From: an uncultured Oscillospiraceae bacterium | Lineage (GTDB): Bacteria; Bacillota; Clostridia; Oscillospirales; Acutalibacteraceae | NCBI GenBank assembly: GCA_905193225.1 | Contig: CAJJNV010000001.1 | Coordinates: 1 to 64,000, forward strand | DNA length: 64,000 nucleotides | Direction of reading: 5' to 3' | In this document: one piece after another, positions 35,643 through 44,395 of the stretch | How the letters are laid out: every line of letters begins with the position of its first letter | Position numbering within the stretch: the first letter of the stretch is position 1 | Notes under the pieces: generated by a model | Databases searched by the model: none | Seen by the model: only the letters and a program-made list of their open reading frames with translations | Told to the model about the DNA's origin: nothing | Position numbers and translations under genes: made by a program

Positions 35643-36590
35643 ATGGCAGAAATCAAAAAACAGGCCACCCGCGAGGCATACGGCGAGGCGCTGGCCGAAA
35701 TCGGACATAAATACGATAATCTTGTTGTGCTTGACGCCGACCTTTCCGGCGCCACCAAGACATCCACCTTCAAAAAAGAATTTCCCGACAGATTTTTTAA
35801 CTGCGGAATTGCCGAGCAAAACCTTATCGGTGTTGCAACCGGCCTTACCGCAGCCGGAAAGCTGGTCTTTTGCAGCTCTTTTGCTATGTTTGCGGCGGGA
35901 CGCGCCTTTGAGCAGGTCAGAAACGCCGTAGGTTATACCCACCTTAATGTTAAAATAGCCGCAACCCACGCAGGTCTTTCGGTGGGAGAGGACGGCGCAA
36001 CACATCAGTGCAACGAGGACATCGCTCTTATGCGCGTTATCCCGGGTATGACCATTTTAAGCCCTGCCGACGGATACGAAGCCAAGGCGTGCGTGCGTGC
36101 GGCGGCTGAATATGTAGGACCCACCTATCTGCGTTTCGGCAGAATGGCCGTACCCTTTATTTTCGAGCCTGATTATAAAATCGAGATCGGCAAGGGCGTT
36201 ACACTTAAAGACGGCAATGATGTTACGATAATCGCCACCGGCCTTATGACCGGAATGGCTCTTGAGGCGGCAAAAAGCCTTGAAAACGAGGGAATAAACG
36301 CCCGCGTTATAAACATCCACACCATTAAACCTCTTGACAAGGAACTTGTCATAAATGCCGCAAAACAGACCGGGGCGGTGGTTACCTGCGAGGAGGCTTC
36401 GATAATCGGCGGACTCGGCTCGGCCGTTTGCGAAACCCTAAGTGAAAGCCTTCCCACACCTGTTATCAGAGTGGGCGTTGAGGATAAATTCGGCACTTCC
36501 GGCCCTGCGGGAGAGGTGCTTAAAAAGTACGGTCTCTGCCCCGAAAACATTGTAGCCAAGGCCAAGGCGGCCATTGCTCTAAAAAAATAA
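35643..36590 (+). CDS. Transketolase, C-terminal subunit
   Basis: A 315-residue partner subunit carrying the pyrimidine-binding domain (catalytic Glu in GIAEQNLIGVATG) and the C-terminal transketolase domain (about 190-310). ATG 35643 with GAGGGGA upstream is chosen over an upstream in-frame codon at 35613. The gap to the N-terminal subunit is only 19 bases. A strong terminator follows at 36686. Confidence 0.95.
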   Translation: MAEIKKQATREAYGEALAEIGHKYDNLVVLDADLSGATKTSTFKKEFPDRFFNCGIAEQNLIGVATGLTAAGKLVFCSSFAMFAAGRAFEQVRNAVGYTHLNVKIAATHAGLSVGEDGATHQCNEDIALMRVIPGMTILSPADGYEAKACVRAAAEYVGPTYLRFGRMAVPFIFEPDYKIEIGKGVTLKDGNDVTIIATGLMTGMALEAAKSLENEGINARVINIHTIKPLDKELVINAAKQTGAVVTCEEASIIGGLGSAVCETLSESLPTPVIRVGVEDKFGTSGPAGEVLKKYGLCPENIVAKAKAAIALKK

Positions 36591-36685
36591 GCACAGAAAG
36601 GCTGTTTGTTTTGTCCTTTTTAAAACCGTTGCTTTAACGGGTAGTCTAATGCCTTTAAATTGATTGCATAAACAAATTTAATTAT

Positions 36686-36733
36686 TCCCCTGCGGTCGGT
36701 TACCTTTACCGTTGCCGCAGGGGATTTTTGTTT
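36686..36733 (+). terminator. Rho-independent terminator after transketolase
   Basis: TCCCCTGCGG (36686-36695) pairs perfectly with CCGCAGGGGA (36715-36724), followed by TTTTTGTTTTTTTT. Confidence 0.9.
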
Positions 36734-36860
36734 TTTTTAGTGATTTGAAAATAATACAATATAGTTTTTAAATATATAGTGTTTCGTAAAATATACAAGC
36801 ACATCGCAAAGGCAAAAAAGCACCGCAGCACTTGGCAAAGCTCGGTGCATCCAGTCAGCC

Positions 36861-37060
36861 GCTGAGGCAGTCCCGGCAATGCCGGGAACGGAGGGCGTTT
36901 TTTCCTGCATCCTTGCTGATTGAGCAAAGCTGATTTAAAAATTTCATACTCGCATTTTTAACCGTGCCTCCCTCCGTTCAGCATAAGCATAACGCACATA
37001 GACAAGCATTCCTGAAACAACCCGATTTTGGTGCGTTATGTTTATGCTGACTGCCTCAGC
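36861..37060 (+). repeat. Structured intergenic element, copy A
   Basis: Copy A has an 11-bp outer stem GCTGAGGCAGT (36861-36871) with ACTGCCTCAGC (37050-37060). Inside are hairpin TCCCGGC-aat-GCCGGGA (36871-36887), inner stem ACGGAGGG (36888-36895) with CCCTCCGT (36970-36977), and a 20-bp hairpin 36978-36997 with 37031-37050 (one G-T pair). The central loop contains ATCCTT and GCAAAGCTG. The same plan with different bases recurs, reversed, at 41164-41304. Homology continues past the stem (GCCTCRGCTSCCYGCAGC). A further hairpin GCACCG/CGGTGC lies just upstream, near 36819-36849. The rest of the gap 36591-37326 has no gene. Confidence 0.75.
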
Positions 37061-37227
37061 TGCCCGCAGCAATACACCTGCCCCTACCGCACATAAGCGA
37101 TGCCTGTGGCCTATATTTTTCCTTGCGCGTGCTTGTGCATTTTATGAAATACCTACCTTTTGTGATGTGCCGTTTTTTGGGCAAACCATTACCGTAATTA
37201 AAACACACGTTTTTATTGCTTTTGCTG

Positions 37228-37256
37228 TTGACAAACGGAGATAAAATGATTATAAT
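37228..37256 (+). promoter_or_regulatory. Consensus sigma-A promoter of the TetR-ABC operon
   Basis: A perfect TTGACA (37228-37233), 17-base spacer and perfect TATAAT (37251-37256). Such a strong promoter in front of a TetR gene implies repression. Confidence 0.9.
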
Positions 37257-37267
37257 ATAAATTGTAA

Positions 37268-37283
37268 TAAAACGGATGTTTTA
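37268..37283. promoter_or_regulatory. Candidate TetR operator at the transcription start
   Basis: The palindrome TAAAAC-ggat-GTTTTA sits 12 bases after the -10 box, over or just past the expected start of transcription. A second small palindrome, ATTG-TG-CAAT, lies about 10 bases further on. Autoregulation by the TetR protein encoded next is inferred from position. Confidence 0.5.
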
Positions 37284-37326
37284 AATCGCATTGTGCAATA
37301 TAAATATTACGTCAGGGGAAAAGAAA

Positions 37327-37935
37327 ATGCCGCCAAAACCTAAATTCACAAGGGAACAGATAATCGGATATGCTCTTAATATCGTCGAAAGAGACGGTAT
37401 TAAGGCGCTTACGGCGCGGGAGCTGGGAAAGGAAATGGGAAGTTCCGCACGTCCGATTTTTACGGTGTTTAAAAATATGGATGAGCTTTGCTCGGAGGTC
37501 TTTTTGGCCGCGAGGGAAAAGTATGACAGTTTTGTGTTGTCGGACCATAAGCCCGGGCCGTTTTTCAGAAATGTGGGGATGAGAATGGTGGCCTTTGCCA
37601 TCAAGCACCCGCGGCTATATCAGCTGATTTTTATGTCGGAAATCGATGTGAAAAGCGAAGAATTTTCTCAGCTTTACGGGCGCCTGGGAAAGACGGTGGA
37701 CATATGCGTCGATTCGATAATGACCGAGCACGGAATAAACGAGCAGCAGGCGAGAAAGGTGTTTGACAATCTCTTTGTATACACCTTCGGAATTGCCGTG
37801 TTTTGCGCTACGGGAGTGTGTAATTTCCCCGCTGAAAAGATCGAGCAGATGCTTGCATTTGAATTTAAATCGATTATGTATCAGGTGATCAATCCCAATC
37901 TTGATTTTTTAACAGAGAAAAAAACTGTCGATTAA
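37327..37935 (+). CDS. TetR/AcrR family transcriptional regulator
   Basis: A 202-residue repressor. The N-terminal helix-turn-helix is residues 8-52 (FTREQIIGYALNIVERDG, then LTARELGKEMG), followed by an all-helical ligand-binding domain (about 65-195) with no recognisable ligand signature. ATG 37327 with AGGGGA upstream is preferred to the in-frame codon at 37291. It is first in an operon with an ABC ATPase and permease, which it probably controls through the palindrome at 37268. Confidence 0.9.
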   Translation: MPPKPKFTREQIIGYALNIVERDGIKALTARELGKEMGSSARPIFTVFKNMDELCSEVFLAAREKYDSFVLSDHKPGPFFRNVGMRMVAFAIKHPRLYQLIFMSEIDVKSEEFSQLYGRLGKTVDICVDSIMTEHGINEQQARKVFDNLFVYTFGIAVFCATGVCNFPAEKIEQMLAFEFKSIMYQVINPNLDFLTEKKTVD

Positions 37936-37971
37936 CACACTTTTTGAGAGAAGAACAGAAGGAGTATCGTT

Positions 37972-38676
37972 ATGCTGAAAATTGAACATTTAACAAAAAT
38001 ATACGGCGACAAAAGGGCGGTGGACGACCTTTCCCTCGAAATAAAAGCCGGGGAAATATACGGCTTCATCGGCCACAACGGCGCCGGAAAAACAACCACA
38101 ATAAAAGCGGTTTGCGGAATTTTAGGCTTTGAGCAGGGAGAAATTTTTATCGACGGAAAATCGGTCAAAAAGGATCCTATTGCCTGCAAAAAAATTATCG
38201 CCTACATTCCCGACAATCCTGATTTATACGATTATATGACCGGTATGCAGTTTTTAAATTTTGCAGCCGACATTTTTGAGGTTGATAAGGAGACGCGGCA
38301 ACAGAAAATTGCCGAATATGCCGAAAAGTTTGAGCTGACAAACGACCTATCTCAGACTCTTTCGGCCTATTCCCACGGTATGAAGCAAAAGCTTGCCATT
38401 ATCTCGGCACTGATACACAGTCCAAAGCTTATAATTATGGATGAACCCTTTGTGGGACTTGATCCTAAGGCGTCCCACATTGTCAAGCAGATAATGCGGG
38501 AAATGTGCAACAAAGGCTGCGCCATATTCTTTTCCACCCACGTTCTTGAAGTTGCCGAAAAGCTTTGCGACAAGGTGGCCATCATCAAGCAGGGCCGTCT
38601 CATCAAATCGGGCACAATGGAAGAGGTCAGGGGAGACAGCTCCCTTGAAAGTGTCTTCCTTGAGCTGGAGGGTTAA
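37972..38676 (+). CDS. ABC transporter ATP-binding protein
   Basis: A 234-residue ATPase of the CcmA/NatA export type. Walker A is GHNGAGKTTT (about 37-46), the signature is SHGMKQKLAI, Walker B is LIIMDEPFVGLDP, and the switch His lies in FFSTHVLE. It energises the permease encoded two bases downstream. It begins 36 bases after tetR. The substrate is unknown, possibly a drug, peptide or sodium. Confidence 0.93.
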   Translation: MLKIEHLTKIYGDKRAVDDLSLEIKAGEIYGFIGHNGAGKTTTIKAVCGILGFEQGEIFIDGKSVKKDPIACKKIIAYIPDNPDLYDYMTGMQFLNFAADIFEVDKETRQQKIAEYAEKFELTNDLSQTLSAYSHGMKQKLAIISALIHSPKLIIMDEPFVGLDPKASHIVKQIMREMCNKGCAIFFSTHVLEVAEKLCDKVAIIKQGRLIKSGTMEEVRGDSSLESVFLELEG

Positions 38677-38678
38677 AT

Positions 38679-40283
38679 ATGACTAAGGCTTTGTTTAAAA
38701 AGCAGATGATGGAGGTCTTTTCCTGGGTCTTTAAGGAGCGCAAAACCGGAAAGCTCAGAACGCGGAGCGGCGCCATAGTTTGCGGACTTCTTTACCTGCT
38801 GCTTTTCGCATTTGTAGGACTGATTTTTTTGTTCCTCGCATTGGCCGTTTCTCAACTTATTACCACCGACGGTGTGCAGTGGCTTTACTGGGGCATTATG
38901 GGCAGTGTAGCGGCCTTTCTGGGCGTTTTCGGAAGCGTGTTTAATACATACAGTTCTCTCTATCAGGCTAAGGACAACGACCTTCTGCTTTCCATGCCCA
39001 TACCCGTGCACTCGATAATGATTGCGCGGCTGTCGGGCGTTTATGCAATGGGGCTTTTATACGAGCTTATCGTTATTATTCCCGCCCTGATTGTATGGTT
39101 TATACATACTCGGTTTACGCTGCTCGGTACGATTTTCACGCTGCTCATTCCCTTTGTACTGTCCTTCTTTGTGCTGGTGCTTTCCTGCGTTTTGGGATGG
39201 GTTGTGGCACTTATTGCCCGCAGGCTTAAAAGCAAGAATTTCATTACCGTTATCGTTTCATTGGTATTTCTCGGGGCATATTATTACTTTTACAGCAGGG
39301 CATACGATATGCTCGGCGCATTTTTGGCCGCCGCAAGCGATCCTGTCTTTTCGGGAAGGGCAAAAATCATTTTATATCCGCTCTATCATATGGGCAAAGC
39401 GGCTCAGGGAAGTTTTCTTTCCTTCCTCATTTTTACGGCAATCATTGCAGCCCTTTTGGCATTGACCGTTTTGGTCATTTCAAAGAGCTTTATAAAGCTT
39501 GCAACGGCAAATTCCGGCTCGGTTAGGGTCAAGGCCAAAAGAGCCGAGAACGCAAAGGTCAGCTCGGTTAAATATGCCCTTTTTAAAAAGGAACTTTGCC
39601 GATTTAAGGGCAGCGCAGGCTATATGCTCAACTGCGGAATGGGACTGATCTTTTTGCTTGCGGCCGCTGTGGCTGTTTTGTGGAAAGAAAGTGTCATTCG
39701 CGAGTTTGTGCCGTCGGTCGTTTCGACGGATTTAGCGGTGGGTATTGCAAGCGTAATCATTACTCTGATAATCGGATCGGGCTGCATTACCGCGCCGTCG
39801 GTTTCCCTTGAGGGAAAAAGCCTTTGGCTGCTTCGCTCCTTGCCCGTAAGCGGAAAACAGGTGCTGACGGCAAAGCTTATGCTTCAGGTTGTTTTGACCG
39901 CCGTTCCTGCCATTATTGCTGTTGCAGCTGTTTTGATTGTTGTAAGGCCAAGTGTAGCCGTGGCGGTTTTAATGCTTATTTATGTTATGATCTATGTGGT
40001 TTTAACGGCGGCAATGGGACTGTGTTTCGGTGTTTCAAAGGCTAATTTTTGCTGGACAAGCGAGATGATACCCATAAAACAAAGTTCTTCGGTAATGCTG
40101 ACAATACTTATCGGTTGGGCACTGGCCTTGGTTTTCGGCGTGGTCGGATATCTGCTGTCGGAAATCGTCGGATTTAGCGGAGCAATGGCGGTAATGTGCC
40201 TTTTATCGGGCGGTCTTTGCTTTGCACTCATAAGGAATCTGCTTACTAAAGGCGCGGAAAAATTCGATAGCTTTGTCGTTTGA
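38679..40283 (+). CDS. ABC transporter permease, two-repeat export type
   Basis: A 534-residue membrane protein with about 12 predicted spans in two halves separated by a cytoplasmic Lys/Arg-rich loop (about 275-305). The repeated juxtamembrane motif (KDNDLLLSMPI and KSLWLLRSLPV) marks the ABC-2-like exporters of Firmicutes, in which each half begins with a segment contacting the ATPase. It starts two bases after the ATPase stop with GGAGGG upstream. A terminator follows at 40363. Confidence 0.85.
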   Translation: MTKALFKKQMMEVFSWVFKERKTGKLRTRSGAIVCGLLYLLLFAFVGLIFLFLALAVSQLITTDGVQWLYWGIMGSVAAFLGVFGSVFNTYSSLYQAKDNDLLLSMPIPVHSIMIARLSGVYAMGLLYELIVIIPALIVWFIHTRFTLLGTIFTLLIPFVLSFFVLVLSCVLGWVVALIARRLKSKNFITVIVSLVFLGAYYYFYSRAYDMLGAFLAAASDPVFSGRAKIILYPLYHMGKAAQGSFLSFLIFTAIIAALLALTVLVISKSFIKLATANSGSVRVKAKRAENAKVSSVKYALFKKELCRFKGSAGYMLNCGMGLIFLLAAAVAVLWKESVIREFVPSVVSTDLAVGIASVIITLIIGSGCITAPSVSLEGKSLWLLRSLPVSGKQVLTAKLMLQVVLTAVPAIIAVAAVLIVVRPSVAVAVLMLIYVMIYVVLTAAMGLCFGVSKANFCWTSEMIPIKQSSSVMLTILIGWALALVFGVVGYLLSEIVGFSGAMAVMCLLSGGLCFALIRNLLTKGAEKFDSFVV

Positions 40284-40362
40284 TCAAGCCTACCTGTTTA
40301 AAAACAAAATATTTTTCTGCGGTGTGGAATGCTTTTTCCGCACGGCGCAGAAATAAGAAATA

Positions 40363-40397
40363 CCCGCAGTCGGAGAAATTTCCGATTGCGGGCGGTT
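40363..40397 (+). terminator. Terminator between the ABC operon and nth
   Basis: CCCGCAGTCGGA (40363-40374) pairs with TCCGATTGCGGG (40381-40392), with one non-pairing position. GCGGTTTGTTTTT follows. It sits between convergent genes and may work both ways. Confidence 0.75.
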
Positions 40398-40454
40398 TGT
40401 TTTTAAAGATAACTGTTATTTCAGAAAAACGTATAGTAAATTGAGTTTAAAAAA

Positions 40455-41090
40455 TCATTTTCCCGTTGCTTTGTTTTTGCAAAGGGAAAAAAGGGGACAG
40501 CCGTCGCATTTAGGGGCTCTTGCCGAGCATACATCCCTGCCGAAAAGTACTATCCTGTGGCAAAAATCGTTGGATTCTTTAGGGTCAATAATGGCTTTCA
40601 GCTGCATTTCAACCTTGTATGGATCGGCGGTGTCGCAAAGGCCCAAGCGGTTGCTTATTCTTATCAAGTGCGTGTCGGCCACAATGGCGGGAGCACCGTA
40701 AACATCCCCCATAATGAGGTTGGCGGTCTTGCGGCCGATGCCGGGAAGGGAGGTCAGATCCTCAATAGTGGCAGGTACCTCTCCGCCGAATTTTTCGCAA
40801 AGCATTTTGCTCATTTCCACAAGGCTTTTTGACTTGGTTTTATAAAGACCGCAGGATTTTATGTATTTTCCAACCTCGTCACAGCTTGCTTTACTCATTT
40901 CAAGAGGTGTGGGAAAACGTTTAAAAAGGGCGGGAGTGACCATATTTACCCTTGCGTCGGTGCACTGGGCCGACAGCCTTGTGGCAACCAACAGCTCAAA
41001 GGCGCTTGTTGACTCGAGTGAACATTTTGCCCGGGGGTACAGCTCTTTAAGGGCGTTAACACACAGGGCGGCTCTTTGTTTTTTTGTCAT
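40455..41090 (-). CDS. nth: Endonuclease III (DNA glycosylase/AP lyase)
   Basis: A 211-residue base-excision repair enzyme removing oxidised pyrimidines and nicking the abasic site. The helix-hairpin-helix LPGIGRKTA contains catalytic Lys121, the catalytic Asp139 lies in VADTHL, and four cysteines (188, 195, 198, 204; C-x6-C-x2-C-x5-C) hold a [4Fe-4S] cluster. All key residues are intact. It is convergent to the ABC permease, with rnhA upstream on the same strand beyond element B. Confidence 0.96.
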   Translation of the reverse strand: MTKKQRAALCVNALKELYPRAKCSLESTSAFELLVATRLSAQCTDARVNMVTPALFKRFPTPLEMSKASCDEVGKYIKSCGLYKTKSKSLVEMSKMLCEKFGGEVPATIEDLTSLPGIGRKTANLIMGDVYGAPAIVADTHLIRISNRLGLCDTADPYKVEMQLKAIIDPKESNDFCHRIVLFGRDVCSARAPKCDGCPLFSLCKNKATGK

Positions 41091-41163
41091 ATGTTATCCT
41101 TCTTTTTTGATATTTATATAATCGTTTGAAGCTGCAAGGTGGTTTTGTGCACGGCTGCAGGGA

Positions 41164-41304
41164 GCCGAGGCTATCAGCTTAACGCTGATCGGAGGGAGCC
41201 TTTGATAAATCTGAAAAAGCGGTTTATTAAAGCAGCTTTGCGTTTTTTGAAGGATCGTGGGATGCTGCTCCCTCCGTTCACGGCAAAGCCGGGAAAGCCT
41301 CGGC
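41164..41304 (-). repeat. Structured intergenic element, copy B (reverse of copy A)
   Basis: Outer stem GCCGAGGCT (41164-41172) pairs with AGCCTCGGC (41296-41304). Hairpin ATCAGC-ttaac-GCTGAT is at 41173-41189. Inner stem CGGAGGGAGC (41190-41199) pairs with GCTCCCTCCG (41267-41276). Hairpin TTCACGGC-aaa-GCCGGGAA (41277-41295) has one mismatch. Read on the minus strand, it aligns with copy A: CCCGGC hairpin, CGGAGGG, ATCCTT, GCAAAGCTG-x-TTTAA, CCCTCCG, a variable hairpin and GCCTCRGC. Partly matching flanks extend it to about 41131-41345. It fills the nth-rnhA gap. Confidence 0.75.
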
Positions 41305-41382
41305 GGCGGATAGGTGATACCGTCGCTGCACCGCTGCAAGTGTGTTGGGGCGGCCGGTTCATGCTTGAAGACCGGCCATTGA

Positions 41383-41838
41383 CTATACCGCGCTTTCTTT
41401 TATCTTTTTGATGTATCCGGTGGCAAGGGCGTCGCAGCGCTCATTTTCCTTGTGTCCCGCGTGACCCTTTACCCACACTATATTAACCTCGTGAATGTCG
41501 CAAAGCTCAAGCAGCCTTGCCCATAGATCAGAGTTAAGGGCAGGCTTTTTGTCGGCCTTTCGCCAGCCGTTTTTCTGCCAGGATTTTGCCCAGCCTTTGG
41601 TCAGTCCGTCGGCGGCGTATTTGGAATCGGTTGTGAGAATCACTTTGCAGGGTTCGTTAAGCTTTTCAAGGGATTTTATGAGGGCGGTAAGCTCCATACG
41701 GTTGTTGGTGGTGTCTTTTTCTCCGCCCGAAAGCTCAAGCTCATGCCCCTTGTATCTGAGTATTGCGCCCCATCCGCCCGGGCCGGGATTGCCCGAACAG
41801 GCGCCGTCGGTGAATATTTCCACAGTCTTTTTGTTCAT
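41383..41838 (-). CDS. rnhA: Ribonuclease HI
   Basis: A 151-residue enzyme cutting RNA in RNA-DNA hybrids. The metal-binding residues are all present: Asp11 (FTDGACSGNPGPGG), Glu49 (NNRMEL), Asp71 (TTDSKY) and Asp136 (ENERCDALA), with the catalytic-loop histidine at 126. Length and architecture are those of the Escherichia coli type, including the basic-protrusion segment (WQKNGWRKADKKP). Confidence 0.97.
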   Translation of the reverse strand: MNKKTVEIFTDGACSGNPGPGGWGAILRYKGHELELSGGEKDTTNNRMELTALIKSLEKLNEPCKVILTTDSKYAADGLTKGWAKSWQKNGWRKADKKPALNSDLWARLLELCDIHEVNIVWVKGHAGHKENERCDALATGYIKKIKESAV

Positions 41839-42088
41839 AATTCTCTCCGAAATTTATATAAATTACATAGCGGCTCGAATAACGAAGCCTTTATGCGTTT
41901 ATTACCGTCTCGCGCAGTGCGGGGCAGCGTGTGCGTGTTTTGACCGATCGATATCGGGGTATCGGTCGCATAATGTATAACAATTAAATTTTATAACATC
42001 CCGGCCTTAAAAACAAGAGCTTTTTTGATTAAAAATTTTTCCTCCGGCAATAATAAATTTGAAAAATATCTTTTTGGAGGATAATTTT

Positions 42089-44395
42089 ATGAACAGCGTT
42101 ATTATGGCGGGCGGCGAGGGAAGAAGACTGCGCCCCGTTACCTGCGATGTCCCTAAACCCCTTACCCGTCTTGCGGGAAGGCCGGTTATAGAATACCTTC
42201 TCGATCTGCTTGAAAAGGCAGGCTGCCAAAAAGCTGTGCTTACCCTCGGCTATCTTCCGGGAGAAATAACCGATTATTTTATCACGCAAAAATATAAAAA
42301 TATTGATCTTGAATTTTCGGTCGAAGAAAGTCCTCTCGGAACGGCGGGAAGCGTTAAAAAAGCGGCTAAAAACTTTAAAAACGATTTTCTTGTTATAAGC
42401 GGAGACTGCGTTTGCGATTTCGATTTAAATGAAATATACGACAGCCATATTTCAAAAGGTGCCGACATAACCGTTGTCACAACCGAGGTGGACGATCCGC
42501 GGGAATACGGCCTTATTTCCACCGATGATAATGGTTTTGTTGAAAGCTTTGTGGAAAAGCCGTCATTCAAAAACGCCTTCACAAACAAGGCGAACACAGG
42601 CATATATGTCATCTCTCCGAAGGTGCTGAAATTCATTCCCGACGGTGTATCATTTGATTTTTCAAAGGATCTTTTTCCCCTTTGTTTATCAATGGGCGGG
42701 AAAATTTCCGTTTACGAGGCCGAGGGCTATTGGTGCGATATGGGGGACGGGAAAAGCTATCTGAAATGCCAAAGTGATATTTTAAACGGCAGGGTCAAAA
42801 CAAACCTTTGCGCCGACAGTGAGACCGGCTGCTTCGGAAGGCGGCCGACGGGAAGTTTTGTGCTCTTTCCGCCGGTATATTTCGGGGATAAGGTAACTGT
42901 CGCCGACGGTGCGGTTATAGGCCCCGATACCGTTCTTGACGACGGAGTGACGGTCGAAAAAAATGCGAGGATAAGGCAAAGCGCCCTGCTCAAAGACGCC
43001 TATATCGAGCAGTCGGCGAAAATTACAAGCGCCATAGTCTGCCCGAGGGCAACGGTCAAACGGGGAGCGTCCCTTTTCGAGCACTCGACTTTGGGCAGCG
43101 ACAGCACGGTGGGCGAAAGGGCGGCAATAATGCCGGATGTGGCTGTCTGGCCGAAAAAACTTGTGGATGAGGGCCTTTCCCTTAACTCCAATTTGAAATA
43201 CGGAAGCGTTAAAAAGGAATTTTTCGACGACGGCGGCATTTACGGAAATGTCGGCAGCGACATAACCCCGCGTTTTTGCGCCGATCTCGGATGCGCCGTA
43301 GGTTCTTTTTCAAAGAACGGCAAGATTGGCGTGGCTTTCGACAGCTCAAATGCCGCAGGTGCACTTTCAAAAGCGGTGATCAGCGGAATGCTGTCTACCG
43401 GGGCGCAGGTATGGAATTTCGGAAGAATTTTAAAATCCCAGATGTCCTTTGCCTGCTCATTTTGCGGAGTGGATTTAGGGGTGTATGTGTCGGTAAAGGA
43501 AAAGGGAATTATCGAGCTTTTTTCAAACGACGGGCTGCCGGTATCGAGGGAGACCGAGCGAAAGATCGAAAAGCTTATGGAAAAGGGTGAGTATGTGCGG
43601 GTGAGCGCCGCAAATTATTCTGCCGCAGCCGATATGAGCGGCGTAAAACTTTTGTATCGGCAGGAACTTTTCCGTCAGGCATCTAACGGGATTTTCGGCA
43701 AAAGGGCAAGGGCTGTCTGCACAAACGCCGAGGGACGCTCAATTTTCAATGATATCTTAACGAGACTGGGCTGCGACACATCGGGCGGTATGTCTCTTTT
43801 ACTTTCTTCCGACGGCACCAAACTAAACATTAAAACCGAGGAAGGAAAGGACATCCCGTATAACAAGCTGCTGTGGCTTTGCTGTCTTAAGGAACTTAAA
43901 AAGGGATATGATATAATCCTGCCGCCCGACGCACCCGCTTTTCTCGACACACTTGCAAAAAAGGCAGGAGCAAAGGTGCAGCGGGTGGATACCGAAAGGG
44001 AAAGAGAGGGCAGTGAGCTTCGCAAAGGCGCAAAGGCAAGGTATTTTCTGCGGGACGGAATGATGCTTGGCATACGGCTGCTCGATGAGTTTAAATCGGC
44101 AGGCGAGCTTGAAAGAGCGGCCGACGGCATTCCGGATTTTTCGGTTTTTTCGGAGGAACTTGAGCTTGAAAGCACTCCGGCAAAAATTATGAACGCTTTG
44201 TCGGAAAAATACAAGGTGACCTCCTTTGGAATAGAAATGCCCTTCAGAAATTCATGTGTGTATGTGCGTCCGAGAAAATCGGGAAAAAGTCTTAGATTTA
44301 TTGCCGAAAGCAAAAGCGCCGAAATTGCCCGTGTGGCCTGTGAACAAGCCGAAAGCAAGGTGCGGGAAATACTTGACAAAGAGGGAAAAAGGTAG
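42089..44395 (+). CDS. Sugar-1-phosphate nucleotidyltransferase fused to a degenerate phosphomutase domain
   Basis: A 768-residue protein. Residues 1-235 form a nucleotidyltransferase (GGEGRRLRPVTCDVPKPL, GDCVCDF, EKPSFKNAFTNK-like lysine region). About 245-370 form left-handed beta-helix hexapeptide repeats, and 380-768 a phosphoglucomutase/phosphomannomutase fold. In the last part the catalytic serine loop (TASHNP in active enzymes) reads YVSVKEKG, and the metal loop (DGDADR) reads SSDGTKLNI, so mutase activity should be lost. The C-terminal phosphate-binding RPRKSGKSLRFIAE is only partly kept. It presumably makes an NDP-sugar for envelope glycans. ATG 42089 follows TTGGAGGA. Confidence 0.85.
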   Translation: MNSVIMAGGEGRRLRPVTCDVPKPLTRLAGRPVIEYLLDLLEKAGCQKAVLTLGYLPGEITDYFITQKYKNIDLEFSVEESPLGTAGSVKKAAKNFKNDFLVISGDCVCDFDLNEIYDSHISKGADITVVTTEVDDPREYGLISTDDNGFVESFVEKPSFKNAFTNKANTGIYVISPKVLKFIPDGVSFDFSKDLFPLCLSMGGKISVYEAEGYWCDMGDGKSYLKCQSDILNGRVKTNLCADSETGCFGRRPTGSFVLFPPVYFGDKVTVADGAVIGPDTVLDDGVTVEKNARIRQSALLKDAYIEQSAKITSAIVCPRATVKRGASLFEHSTLGSDSTVGERAAIMPDVAVWPKKLVDEGLSLNSNLKYGSVKKEFFDDGGIYGNVGSDITPRFCADLGCAVGSFSKNGKIGVAFDSSNAAGALSKAVISGMLSTGAQVWNFGRILKSQMSFACSFCGVDLGVYVSVKEKGIIELFSNDGLPVSRETERKIEKLMEKGEYVRVSAANYSAAADMSGVKLLYRQELFRQASNGIFGKRARAVCTNAEGRSIFNDILTRLGCDTSGGMSLLLSSDGTKLNIKTEEGKDIPYNKLLWLCCLKELKKGYDIILPPDAPAFLDTLAKKAGAKVQRVDTEREREGSELRKGAKARYFLRDGMMLGIRLLDEFKSAGELERAADGIPDFSVFSEELELESTPAKIMNALSEKYKVTSFGIEMPFRNSCVYVRPRKSGKSLRFIAESKSAEIARVACEQAESKVREILDKEGKR

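Noticed and set aside
36740..37240. Small protein genes in the transketolase-tetR gap (for example 37038-37244)
   Set aside because: Frames overlap the structured element, lack ribosome binding sites and have improbable composition.
41942..41967. Hairpin GACCGAT/ATCGGTC between rnhA and the nucleotidyltransferase gene as a terminator
   Set aside because: A 7-bp stem with a 12-base loop and no T run on either strand; too weak to call.
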